Below are positions 10,459 to 21,173 of a stretch of 64,000 nt of DNA, in pieces. Origin of the DNA: Diospyros lotus (taxonomy: Eukaryota > Streptophyta > Magnoliopsida > Ericales > Ebenaceae); NCBI RefSeq assembly GCF_014633365.1, contig NC_068346.1:13847030-13911029 (forward strand). Reading direction: 5' to 3'. A program made the translations under genes and the position numbers. The stretch's first letter is position 1; each line of letters starts with the position of its first letter. The notes under the pieces are model-generated. The model ran no database searches, was not told the DNA's origin, and saw only the letters and a list, made by a program, of their open reading frames with translations.

Positions 10459-11058
10459 ATGGAAGGCCAGTTAGTTCGTCGAATCAATACCATATGTGTA
10501 CTTTGTGGCTCTCAACTTGGGAGCGATATTTGTTACGCACTTGCAGCGAGCGAACTTGGTAAAAAATTAGGAGAGAAAAAAATTAATTTGGTATATGGAG
10601 GGGGAAGTCGTGGATTGAATGGTTATGTTTCACAAGCTGTACATCTTGGAAATTCATCTGTGGTAGGTATAATGCCAATCCCTTTAGCTGAACCACATAT
10701 TTTCGGGATTACACGCGGTCAACTTATAGAAACGACTTCTATGTCTGAGCGCATGGCTTGTAAGATTTATCAGTCAGATGCCTTCATTGTTTTACCAGGA
10801 GGTTTTGGAACACTTGAAGAAATCTTTTGTATAATCTCTTGGGCCAAGAGTAATCTCCATACCAAACCCATTGGACTTTTAAATGTTAACCATTTTTTCG
10901 ATGGGTTACTCTCTTTTCTTGATCAGGCTGTGGACCAACAGTTTATTTCTCGTTCAGCAAGAAAGATTCTCATTTCTGCATCCACCATTGATAAGCTGCT
11001 AGAGAAATTACATGCTTATGTTCCACAGTACGATCCTCATGAGCCTCGGATAGACTAG
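10459..11058 (+). CDS. LOG-like: LONELY GUY-like cytokinin riboside 5'-monophosphate phosphoribohydrolase carried by the retrotransposon
   Basis: A 199-residue intact ORF with the Rossmann-type LOG fold. Visible are ICVLCGSQLG near the N-terminus (12-21), the nucleotide-binding GGGSRGLNG (47-55) and the family signature PGGFGTLEE (113-121). The Arg and Glu known to be catalytic in LOG enzymes correspond to R98 and E121. The Lys after that Arg is Met here, and a nearby Glu is Cys. GLLNV and the C-terminal helices also match. Plant LOGs are about 200-220 residues and release active cytokinin base from its nucleotide in the cytosol. Host LOG genes have several introns, but this copy has none, suggesting capture through RNA. 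A 3' splice site, TTTTCAG, ends at 10438, 20 bp before the ATG. Activity is unproven. Confidence 0.88.
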   Translation: MEGQLVRRINTICVLCGSQLGSDICYALAASELGKKLGEKKINLVYGGGSRGLNGYVSQAVHLGNSSVVGIMPIPLAEPHIFGITRGQLIETTSMSERMACKIYQSDAFIVLPGGFGTLEEIFCIISWAKSNLHTKPIGLLNVNHFFDGLLSFLDQAVDQQFISRSARKILISASTIDKLLEKLHAYVPQYDPHEPRID

Positions 11059-11133
11059 TCTAAGGCAATTAGTAACAAGCGCCAAAGAGGTCCGATTAAT
11101 TTAGATTTATCACTGTGAGAAATGCTCTTTATT

Positions 11134-11311
11134 AAGATGGCTGAGTAAGGAGTACTTTTTGTACTCTTGAGACGCATCTAGTTATTGTACAACTTGCAGG
11201 ATTTTTCTTGGTTGTGTTCTTAAAAAAAAAAAAAAAACTGTGGAATATTGTTAGCAAAGTCTTTGATAAGATGGCTGAGTAAGGAGTACTTTTTGTACTC
11301 TTGAGACGCAT
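11134..11311 (+). repeat. 44-bp direct repeats with hairpin, derived from the cysteine-rich ORF
   Basis: Two identical 44-bp copies at 11134-11177 and 11268-11311 contain the inverted repeat AGTAC-TTTTT-GTACT. A third, diverged copy lies inside the cysteine-rich ORF at 10094-10143 (CTGAGTAAGGAGT, then CTTGAGACGCATCT). Similarity extends a little beyond the unit on both sides, so the downstream copies look like shortened duplicates of that coding segment. A run of 16 A at 11222-11237 separates them. Confidence 0.75.
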
Positions 11312-12944
11312 TTTGCTTATCTTATGACTTGCATGAAATTTTTATTTTGGTGTGAAAATATAAATATATATATATGGTGTGCTCATTTGTTGTTTAAGTT
11401 TTAGCAGTTCACAGCAAATCTATGGACTTGTGGAGTTACAGGTATTACTAACAACCCTGATTTATTACTGCAATTCAAGTTGGGGGGTGTAAGGTCTAGT
11501 CATGAATCATCTGGTTTATATTTAACTGTGAGTTTGTAATTACTAGTTTGTAGTCTTGTGGGAATTGATTATCTTTATCTGCTCTTATAAAAAAAAAATT
11601 ATTATGTGTTTTAAATAATGCTATTCCTAAAGCTTTAAAGTTATGCACTGATAGCCGGTTAAGTTTGCAATACGAAACATGAATGCATTGATTTCTCATT
11701 TGAAAACGTTTATGCATGAGAATAAGTAATTTACATTCATCAGGGATTCAAAATTTAGAAATTGGTTATCGGTCATAAAGTCAAAGGTAACAATAATTAG
11801 CTGATTAGTACACTGTATGATCCCTCAACAGAAGTGGAGACTATTACCCAAGTGAGTGTTTGAGCCTAATAACCGTTAATTCTAAGTGAAATAACACTTA
11901 CTCTAAATATGCTTCATTGTTTATCTTATCTTTTCAATGGCTTCAAAACATCAATTTGCTTTGAATGTCTAGTATGATAGCGGATAAGTTTAACTAGTTT
12001 CAAACTCTGAATTAGATGACTGAGTAACATCGTTTTGTAGAAGTATGATAGAGGAATCAATTTCTTTCATTTTGGGCTTACTAACTTTTTTTTCTTTCTT
12101 TACATTAATCTCATTTGCTATCCCATTTGAGCCATTTGTAGTACAATTTCTTTCATTACCCTCGTTTAACCCATAACCATATGAATTTTATCCAACCTGG
12201 TGTGATTTTGGGAATTAGTCTGTTTATCTATTTTCATATTTAAAAAGAAAAAGAAAAAAAAAGGAAAAAAAAGAGAAAAAAAAAGAAGAAAAAAAAAGTG
12301 AAAAAAATGGGGCAAATTCTCTTAGTTATTCAGGATAACTATTTCAAAATGAATGCTAAAAAAAAAAAAAAATCCCGACACACCCTTTGCACACTCTACC
12401 TTTTCTTTGACAACCCGTATTAACCTTATAGCCCCATTACAACCCAGTCTGGTCCCTTTTGATGCTATAAATCATGTGATCTCAGAATTCGAGTTTGGAG
12501 TAGGGAATCATGTTTAAATTCAGAAGTTACTCATCTAGAGCATTATTCCAATCATGAAGCTATGTCAATTTCCTTGTTCTTTCATGAAAATACATTCCTT
12601 GTATTTGGGATGGCACCGAGTTTTGAATTTATTCTGCATTTACCCTTATAACGGTGCACCTCCTTGTGTGTACACTTGAGGAATCCTTTTTATTGGAGAG
12701 AAAATCTATAGTAAGATTTGAAGTCAAAACTTCGAGGGAGTAAGTCTGTGTGTTGGTTATCCTAATTTTCATTCCTGAGATTGTATGACCTTTAACCAAA
12801 AATCTGATTTAGAATGCTAAATTATTTATTTAATCTTATGCATTTCGGTTTCGAATTTGAAATTTTTACATTCATACAGTTATTAAAGCTTGGCATGTGT
12901 ATAGTCTGATTGCTAAGGGACTAGCAATGTTTAAGTTGGGGGTA
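11312..12944 (+). other. Gypsy 3' noncoding region with second and true polypurine tracts
   Basis: No ORF of substance. A second PPT-like block (TTCAAGTTGGGGGGTGTAAGG) begins at 11474 and closely resembles the one at 9094-9110. The true PPT, TTAAGTTGGGGGTA at 12931-12944, abuts the 3' LTR. A-rich tracts occur at 12241-12310 and 12358-12373. The stretch just before the 3' LTR (GCTAAGGGACTAGCAATG) is typical of gypsy 3' ends. Confidence 0.7.
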
Positions 12945-14951
12945 TGATTAGTGGTTAATTTTGTAAAAAATTTGTTATAATTATACCCTTCTTTTGATCT
13001 TAAAAATGGCTTAAATTAGATATTAATATATATTTTATGGTTATATGCAACTTTAAATTGAAGGATGAATGAAATGAAGTTCTAAAGTAAATAATAATAA
13101 TATATAAAATTATATATAATACATATACATCATTATATGCATGCATGTAATATATATATATATATAATATAATCTAATATATATGTGTGCCATGTTTAAT
13201 ACATATATATAATATATAATTTATTAATAACATTAAATTATTTTTTTTTAGGCATGAAGAATTCAAGCCCATGAAGAATTTAAAGTCCATGAAGAAATCA
13301 AACCCATAAAGAAATCAAGCCCATGAAAAATTAAAGTCCATGAAGAATTCAAACTCATGAAGAATTAAAGCCCAATTTGAGCAACCCATGGAAGATATTA
13401 TTTGGAGAAAGCCCAAGGATTATTTTTAATCCTAATGAAGATTAAAAAATCAATTTATAGAAATCTATTTTTATTTTTTATGTGAGAGCTTTATTAGGTG
13501 TGTTTTTTAGCTAAAATCCATTTAACTATTAGGTGGATATTTTAGCTAAAATCCATTTAACTTTATGAGTGCTTTATTAGGTATGTATTTTAGCTAAAAT
13601 CCATTTAATATTAGGTGTGTATTATAGCTAAAATCCATTTAACTTTAAGTGTGTGAGTGCCCATTAGATATAATTATGTCTAATTGAATAATTGAAATTG
13701 TGTGGTTTGTATTGCAACTTGTGGCCTATAAATAGCTCACTTGATTGCATTTGTAAGTGTGATTATTATTCTTGAATCAAAGTTTAGTTGTTTCCTTATA
13801 ATTCTCTCTTTGAGAATTGTTCTTGTTCTTTCCCCTTTTCTTTAGTATTCTCTCTTGTGATCTTACTTCATTCCTTTCTTCTTTTAAATTCTTATGTCAT
13901 TTATTATTACTTTATTATTCACCGCCTAAATGGTCGGTTAATTTGTGCCTTTAAATTTCTGCAATTTTAATTCTTGTCATTTAATTATTCACCGCCTAAA
14001 TGGACGGTTAGTTTATGCCTTTAAATTTCTGCAATTTTAATTCTTGTCATTTAATTATCCACCGCCTAAATGGCCGGTTAGTTTATGCCTTTAAATTTCT
14101 TGTCATTTAAATTTTGTTATTTAAATTATGTCGTTTAAATTCATGTCAATTAACTTTTAAATGGAAATGAGTAGCTAAATCTAATCTTGGGTTAAGGCAA
14201 GGACAGTGTCCAACGCCAATGATTCCCAAAGAAAGCTGCGCTTTAAATAAGTAACATTAATTTAAATTTTAGTATGAGTGTATCTTAATTATTGAGAAAT
14301 CACTAGGTTTGGATTGGAGCGTAAGCCTAACTTAGAGCTTTCATGTCACGCATGAGAGTTACTAGAACTGGAAACGCTATCATACCCAAACCCGGATGAT
14401 TAATTTAGTTGTCTTGTATATTAATTGTAATTGGATTTATGGTAGTTGCTTAAATTAGAATCCCACATATCATGTATGGGGATTGCTTAACCTAGAACTA
14501 TCATCATCTCTAATTGCATTTAATAACAAACCCTCATATCTGAAATTAAATTAATGTTGCTAATCTTTTATGCTAAAATTTGGGAATCAACGGGTTGGCA
14601 CTGAAATTGTCTTAACTCAAGTACTATCCAATTTTATATTCTCACTTAAAGTATTTATTTCAATTACTGCCTTAATTTATTTCCTAGTATCTGCTGTTTG
14701 AAAAACCATAAAAAACCTTGTTGCCAATTTGTCCAAATGCGTGTGTGCTTGTGTGACATTCTTTTTATTTTGCCATAAATAAATCTCTCAGTGGACGATC
14801 TGGACTCATTCAGAAAATATAAATTTAAGTTTGGACTACAACTGCACTCGTACACTGACGAGTATAAACCTCTCACCTAAATAAAGAAAAAAATATAAAA
14901 CTTTTATTGTGTTTTGTTTTGTGTTTTAATTGCAGGGTGGGAGTGCAGCCA
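12945..14951 (+). repeat. 3' LTR of the gypsy element
   Basis: 2007 bp, nearly identical to 1142-3161. Visible differences are scattered substitutions, a 4-bp change in the AT repeat near 13150 and a rearranged CATGAAGAA tandem block at 13253-13375. It ends at GCAGCCA and is followed by the target duplication TGCGT (14952-14956). Confidence 0.95.
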
Positions 14952-14967
14952 TGCGTATCAAAGAAAT

Positions 14968-15700
14968 GGCTCTAATACCACTTGTTGCGCAAACAGATAG
15001 CAACCCAACCATACACACACTTTCTGAATCACTGAAATAAAACCTTTTCTAACATACAATAGAGTTGAAATTGGAAACCAACATACACCACAAACAAATA
15101 TGAATAAAAATGGAAAGTAGAATCAACATGAGAGATTTACTGTGGTTCACCCGAAAGGGCTATGTCCACGTTGAGCTTTGATAACGAAGAGCTCACTACA
15201 CTATCGGAGTTAAAAATAGGGTTTACAAACACACTGAATACAAGTCTCACAATCACTCGTATTTACAGAGACAAGTTCTCAATCAAAAACGCCTCAAAAT
15301 CATAACAAGAAATAGATTAGAGACTTACCCTATTCGAACTAGAGAGAAAACCAGAAGGAGCCGAAAAGAGTCTGAATCAAGAATGAGAAAGACCCCCTCA
15401 AGCCCTAGCGACTACACACACACTCTCTCTCTCTCTCGTATCTGTCACATTACACATCCCAATGCACAGTAAATAAATAGGGGTCGCACGATGTATTTGA
15501 AAGGCTCGAATTGCACCAGATAAAAGGCAGGATCGACTGTCCAGATTGCATAAGGACGAGACAAGGAGCACAATCGAGATGAAGGACGCCCGAGCGGTTG
15601 CCAAGCTGCCCTCCACTGCCACGTGGCACTGGTTGCGACTGACCCTCCTGCCCGAGTCCTTAAGTGAGAAACGATGTCGTTGGGTGCTTCATTGCCAACA
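14968..15700 (-). repeat. Copia primer-binding site and 5' LTR (element read on - strand)
   Basis: On the minus strand TGGTATTAGAGCC (14980-14968) is a near-perfect initiator-Met tRNA primer site. It abuts an LTR of 718 bp (14983-15700) whose ends are inverted (TGTTG at one side, CAACA at the other). This is the 5' LTR of the copia whose gag starts at 957. The partner LTR must lie left of the window. A (CT)n tract sits at 15421-15436. The 5-bp target copy on this side should be TATGT (15701-15705). Confidence 0.85.
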
Positions 15701-17133
15701 TATGTTATTTGCACATACTTAACAGCTTCTTTAACTTGACTGATAATAGTTAAATTAGTAATACAAAATATGCATATATCAAAGAATAAAGCATCATTTT
15801 GCACAACAAATAAGCATATTTTTCTTCATATTAAAAGAGACAACTATCAAACTACATAAAATAAAGAAATAAAGCTTAAACGATAGAAAATGTCCTTTTT
15901 TATCTTCTTGTGTAACAACTAGATAACGATTATATTTTTCAAATTCGACACATAAATACTCGAATGAAAAATAAGGATAATTGATTAGATTTTGCACATA
16001 GCCTTCAATTAGCTTTCAATCAATTTTCTAATAGCCTTTAGAAAGAACACTCAATTAATTAATTTGTATTCGATTTATCATGTTATCACTCGAGTATATA
16101 ATTCTTAACAATTGATTAGATAAAGAGATGCAGAAACCTACTCCCTATTCCATTTAAAGTATTCGAATGGAAATCTGTCATACTCGATTGCTGACTTAAT
16201 CTATTGACTTGATATCCTTCAACAAATCTACCACTCGATTTGATGAGATTAAATCGATTTGAGATATAAGTCCTAAGACTTGATATTTTAATGTGTTTTC
16301 TTCAATCAATTGGTTAAGTGATTTATTTGATTTGATGATGCAAGCATAGAGCCTTGATGTTTTAGCATCTTGTCTCTTTAATTGATTGGTGAATATATTT
16401 AATTCGATTGCTCACACAAAAACTCAAAAACTTTTCAAACTCTCGATTAGATAATTTACAAAGTCATTTAAGATTAACAAATTGATACTCGATTGAGCCT
16501 TACCGAGCTTGTTTGGATACTCGATTTAAGTAAGTTTAGATAACTTCTACTCGATATCTAATACAAGTTCAATCGAGTGGTGGTTTGAACAATAGTTAAA
16601 GCGATCTTTCCCCTTTCATTCATTCATTTAAATACTTATTAAACTCCTGTTCGGGTAAATATGAATTTATATATATAAGAGCTCACTTGATTATTTGAAA
16701 CATAATTAATTAAAGTTTTATATTAATATTTTATTATTAGCATCATCCTCAAAACATGATTAATATATGAATTCAACAGTCAACAGTTGACTAATTAGAC
16801 AAGACAAAAACTTGGTTCAAAGGAACTACTTGTATGGGAAATAGTTGTTTTGTTGAGCGCATTTGCTATTTAATTGTTTACATCCATCAGTTTGTTTGAA
16901 AGGGATTCAATGCAGACTTCCAAATGACTGGCTCTTCTTGTATCTTTTATCTTTGGAGGCTCGGTTACTTACTGGTTTCTCATGTGAATTTTTTAATCTT
17001 CAACTATCAGGTATCACTATTAAGTTTAAAATTTATTCATTCAAAGTTTATCTATTCTATTATATATATATACATAATTCCGTTCTATTATTCATATGTT
17101 GTCCGGCACAGACAAAATAAGAGACAAGAGACT
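15701..17133. other. Gene-free flank with repeated CTCGATT words
   Basis: AT-rich DNA with no convincing exon. Between about 16040 and 16600 the word CTCGATT or close variants (ACTCGATTG, ATTCGATTG) recurs at irregular spacing on both strands, in a degenerate array of unknown origin. The small ORFs near 15800 and 16900 have no coding character. Confidence 0.5.
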
Positions 17134-17823
17134 AGGGATGGCAATTGCAACCGAAACCATGGAAAATTGAACCGATCAATGCGGTTAAAAACCGTTTGAC
17201 TGGGTAATGGTTTGGTTTGAAAAAAAATCGAACACTATTTCAATATGTATGGTTTGGTTATGCTATTCACTAAATCCAAACTAAAATCGAACCAAATGTG
17301 TGAGTAACCGAACCAAACCGAACCGAATATATATATATATATATTTATTTAATATATTATATATACACATAATATATATATTGACTAATGCATTTTTTTA
17401 CAAGTATTTTAACTAATGCATTACAAATATATAAAATATTTACTATTTATAAAGTAATTAACAAATAAAAATAAAACCTAATCTTAAATTATTTTATTTT
17501 ATCAATTAAATAATTATATCTAAAAAGTTTGAAATTAATTTGTAACTTTACACAAGAAGAAGGTAACTTTATTAGAGTTTGTCTTTATTTATTGTGGAGT
17601 TATCAAAAATTTTTATAAATACTATTTGTAGGAGTTTGTCTTTATTTGTTGATATGGATCAAACTAAAATAATCATGGTTAAAATCAAAATCGAATGGTT
17701 TGGTTATGGTTTTTAATTTTTAAAATCAATGGATAATGGTTTAGTTTTGGTTTTAATAGTTTAAATTTGGTTTGATTATGATTTTGGCAAAAATCAAAAC
17801 CAAACCTAACAATTGTCAATCCT
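17134..17823. mobile_element. Non-autonomous DNA transposon remnant (GGTTTGGTT-rich)
   Basis: Ends are imperfect inverted repeats: AGGGATGGCAATTG at 17134-17147 against CAATTGTCAATCCT at 17810-17823, with 3 mismatches in 14. The interior is full of GGTTTGGTT and AACCGAACC words, as in many plant MITE-like elements with these ends. No target duplication is evident, so the borders are approximate. Confidence 0.5.
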
Positions 17824-18025
17824 ATAAGGGGCATGAGCCTATGAGAGGTGTGAGACCCACCCACCTAAGTTTTAGTTTGAACAAATATTGAAAAAAAAAA
17901 AATAGACCATTAAGATTGAGAAGAAAACTAGGGAGAGAGAGAGAGAGTTGTGAGACAGTGTTGAGTTTTGAAAAGTTAAGTAGTGAAATGAATTAGTTGT
18001 AGTATAAATATTGAATTATTCAATT

Positions 18026-18392
18026 TGTTAGAATTACGGTTACATTGGGATAAGTTTCCTAATGATAAGATAGATGTTATGAATTTGAATTTGTTTTTCA
18101 AATTCATTAACATTTAAATTTTAACAATATAAAATGGGATAAGTAATTGGAATTTGAATCAAATTCAAATTCTTATATCTGTGTGATACCTATAAATAGA
18201 CATAGAGCCTAATGAAAAAACACACAAGAATTAGAATCAGTTTCTAATCACTCATATACTATTTTTGGTATCACTATTCGAGACTTGGGCGAACAAGGGG
18301 TGGACGTATAAGAAAACTTTTATAGTTTTCTTCCACGAAGGTTGTTAGGCAAATTAATTTCGATTATTCCACTACAATCCAGGTATTTGACA
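18026..18392 (+). repeat. Possible solo LTR
   Basis: Starts TGTTAGAATTAC and ends TTTGACA, with a TATA-like CTATAAATAG near 18190 and a leader-like stretch after it, so it resembles a small copia-type LTR. The five bases on the two sides do not match, so this is tentative. Confidence 0.3.
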
Positions 18393-18717
18393 TACCACTT
18401 GTTATTTATTTAAAAGTATCTACACAATTTTTAAAAAATTCCAAACAAATTTAACACAAATATATATATATATATTACACGTATATTCGGTGTACCCAAT
18501 TTTTTATAATAATTAATAGAACATATTAATAATATAGAGTTCTAAATTTAAAAAAATAAAAAAAAAACGTTTATGTCTAACATATATAATTTTTTTAACT
18601 GCGAATTTCATTGTTAAAATTGATTTATAAATAAAAAAATCAACAATTACGAATTTTGATTTGACTAACTTCCAAAATAAAGGAACCCAAACGTGGGCGG
18701 GCTGAGGGCTCCACTTA

Positions 18718-18792
18718 TAGCCGTTAAGTCTGAAATTTTAAATCAGTTCGATCGTGGAGCGCCACAATAATCTCAAGGCAAAACTAGCCGTT
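18718..18792 (-). promoter_or_regulatory. Two mitosis-specific activator (MSA)-like elements upstream of MAD2
   Basis: The minus strand reads AACGGCTA twice, at 18725-18718 and 18792-18785, about 280 and 210 bp upstream of the MAD2 ATG. AACGG(T/C)(T/C)A is the core bound by three-repeat MYB factors that drive G2/M genes. This fits the role of MAD2. A (TTA)n run at 18832-18847 follows in the promoter or 5' UTR. Confidence 0.5.
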
Positions 18793-19003
18793 ACCTGATT
18801 TTCTTTCAATTTCTCCCAAAACCCTAACCTATTATTATTATTATTATTTCTTCCTATCCATTGAATCATTACTCACCATCAGCACAAGCCGTTTTCGTTG
18901 ATAGAGCCAAACCCTAGTTGAAGACTTCAAATTTTCTTTAATTCTTTCCTCGCATATTCTCAAAACAAATCCTGTAGATTCAATCTTGAAGAGCGGTTCA
19001 AAC

Positions 19004-20391
19004 ATGGCTTCCAGAACAGCCACCAAAGACATCATCACCCTCCGTGGATCAGCCGCCATCGTTAGTGAATTCTTTGGTGCGTAATCGCTCTTTCTTGTTT
19101 TGAATCTTTCATTCTCTTTCCTCGATTTTCTATCGGTTTAAGGACATCGCTACTGAACTGATCTTTATGCTCTTCCTGGAAAACCGTTTTCAGGCTACGC
19201 TGCCAACAGGTGAGAACTCTAAATGACCACAATGCTCAGATTACTAGCGTTCTATTTTCTGTTTCTAATTCTTCTTTGTAGATATGGATCTTGTACAAAA
19301 GTAATTTTTTGATGGGAAAAATTTGGTAGCATTCTCTATAATCGCGGAGTTTATCCCGAAGAAAGTTTTGGCAAGGTGAAGAAGTATGGGCTTCCATTGT
19401 TGCTTACTCAGGATGAGGGAGTCAAAACCTTTATGGCCAACCTAACCGCTCAGCTTTCAGGTATTTTTTCATTCACAACTTGTTTGGAACCAATTCTCAT
19501 AGAAATGGAATTCTAATTCCATATTTTGAGGGAAAATTGAATTCTAATTGTTCAGACTTTCATTTTTATTTGAAACACAAGAATGCATTGGAACTCTGGA
19601 TTCGGTACTTCTTTAGCAATTGATTCATACTGTACTCTCCAATTGAGAAATTAAATTTTTGGTTTTGAATGTGATGTGAAGAGTGGCTGGAAGCTGGGAA
19701 GTTGCAGAGAGTGGTTCTGGTGATAATGAGCAAGGCCACCAGTGAGGTGTTGGAGAGGTGGAATTTTAGCATTGAGACAGACAGTGAGGTTGTCGAGAAA
19801 GGGTAATTTCATAATCTTGATATTCAATTACAAAGCTTTATATATGATTAAGCTAATGCATTATTGTGAAATGTTTTTGATATTTCGACTTCAATCTGAT
19901 TCCAGTGTGTCAAGGGAGAAGAGCGACAAAGAAATTATGAGAGAGATACAAGCCATCATGAGACAGATTGCATCCAGCATAACATACCTGCCATGCCTTG
20001 ATGAACCTTGTAACAACTATCTATTGTGCTTTCTATCATTTATTTTACTTAATTTTCTGACTTGGCCGAACAGTTGTAGTAATTGTTGCTGGACTTGGTT
20101 GGTTTTTTTAGGTGTTTTTGATGTGTTAGCATACACTGACACGGATGTTGCAGTCCCATTCACCTGGATTGAGAGTGACCCCAGGCTGATTGCCAATCCC
20201 CAAATGGTGAAATTGCATTCATTTGATACCAAGGTACCATAGCCACTGCAGAGTTTGTCTCTAACTTTGCAACATTTCCAAGGAGAGGTTTTTCTTGTTG
20301 GGTAATTAATAGAATTTGCTACTGGCTGTTGCAGATTCACAAGGTTGACACTTTGGTCTCCTACAAGAACGACGAATGGGACGAGCCATAG
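19004..20391 (+). CDS. MAD2: Mitotic spindle checkpoint protein MAD2
   Basis: Seven exons: 19004-19076, 19194-19209 (a 16-bp micro-exon), 19330-19460, 19682-19802, 19906-20009, 20112-20233 and 20335-20391. They sum to 624 bp, or 207 residues plus stop, the normal length. All six introns begin GT and end AG and phases match. The product is a single HORMA domain: ITLRGSAAIVSEFF near the start, YGLPLLL, the block ERWNFSIETD, then IASSITYLPCL, and a C-terminal safety-belt region ending in VDTLVSYKNDEWDEP. MAD2 binds MAD1 and CDC20 at unattached kinetochores and, as part of the mitotic checkpoint complex, holds back the APC/C. Two MSA-like sites lie upstream. Nothing suggests inactivation. Confidence 0.96.
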
Positions 20392-21173
20392 AGCAACCTG
20401 CTCTTTCTTTGCTGCTCTTTCTTTGTGTGTGTTTTGTTTGTTTTTTGAGTGATTTGAGTGGACCCTCCCGTGAATCGTTGATTCACATTTTGTCAGTTAA
20501 GCAGGGCATATTATTCTGCATTAATATGTCAGTATGTTGAACATGGATCCCCAGAAGGTTTTAAAGCAAAATATGTTGACAAATGCTTGTTGACAGAACG
20601 AAGAATATAACTTATGACAGGAGAGGTCGGTGTATTTTAGGCATATAATTTGAGCATAATCCAATCAAGAATACTCTCTCGCATTCAAAAGGGGTGACCT
20701 ATCACTTAAGGGCATATTATTCTGTATTAATCCAAATGAAATCACTGGTGGTTTACTCCGTTCATTTGATAGTGCTGATGCGGGAATTGTGGAACAAATA
20801 AAATGAAGTGGGGATGGGACTGGATGGCGGCCATCCATCCATCCAAAAAATTTAAGGGTGACCATAATGGATTTTAGTTTGGTCCACTAATTCATTCTGA
20901 ACCCCGATGAGAAAGTAAATGGTAGGAGATTTTTTTAGCTTGGTTTGGCCAAAATAACCGAAATCAACCCAATGCTCTGTGTCAAATAATAATAGGCAAT
21001 TGCCAAGTTAAGACACACAGCAGTTAATTAGAGAAGGGGGGATGGGCGGGCTGTGTTGCATCGTCATATAAATTACAACATCTCTTCCTCTTCTTTGTTT
21101 GTGCTGGCTGCCTGCTGCAACCAAATTAAGCCAAAAAAGAGGGAGGGTAGAGAAAGGAGGAGGACACGGAGAG
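20392..21173. other. MAD2 3' flank and promoter of the next small gene
   Basis: Holds the MAD2 3' UTR and intergenic DNA. The word GGGCATATTATTCTG appears twice (near 20503 and 20711), which looks like a local duplication. From about 21060 a CT-rich then GA-rich leader precedes the small ORF. No other exon is seen. Confidence 0.5.

Larger units (their letters stand above)
1142..14951 (+). mobile_element. Full-length Ty3/gypsy (Athila/Tat-type) element with extra cargo genes
   Basis: A 13,810-bp LTR retrotransposon inserted in the copia leader. Both LTRs begin TGATTAGTGG and end GCAGCCA, and TGCGT flanks both sides as a perfect 5-bp duplication. Order: 5' LTR 1142-3161, PBS 3167-3184, gag 3289-4845, PR-RT-RH-INT to 8778, a cysteine-rich ORF 9746-10291, a LOG-like ORF 10459-11058, PPT 12932-12944, 3' LTR 12945-14951. 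The gag type, a tRNA-Asp-like primer site and 2-kb LTRs point to the Athila/Tat branch, whose Athila members often carry a third ORF after integrase. By eye the LTRs differ at about 1-2% of positions plus small indels, so insertion is recent. Gag-pol has three in-frame stops, so this copy probably cannot move by itself. Confidence 0.95.
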
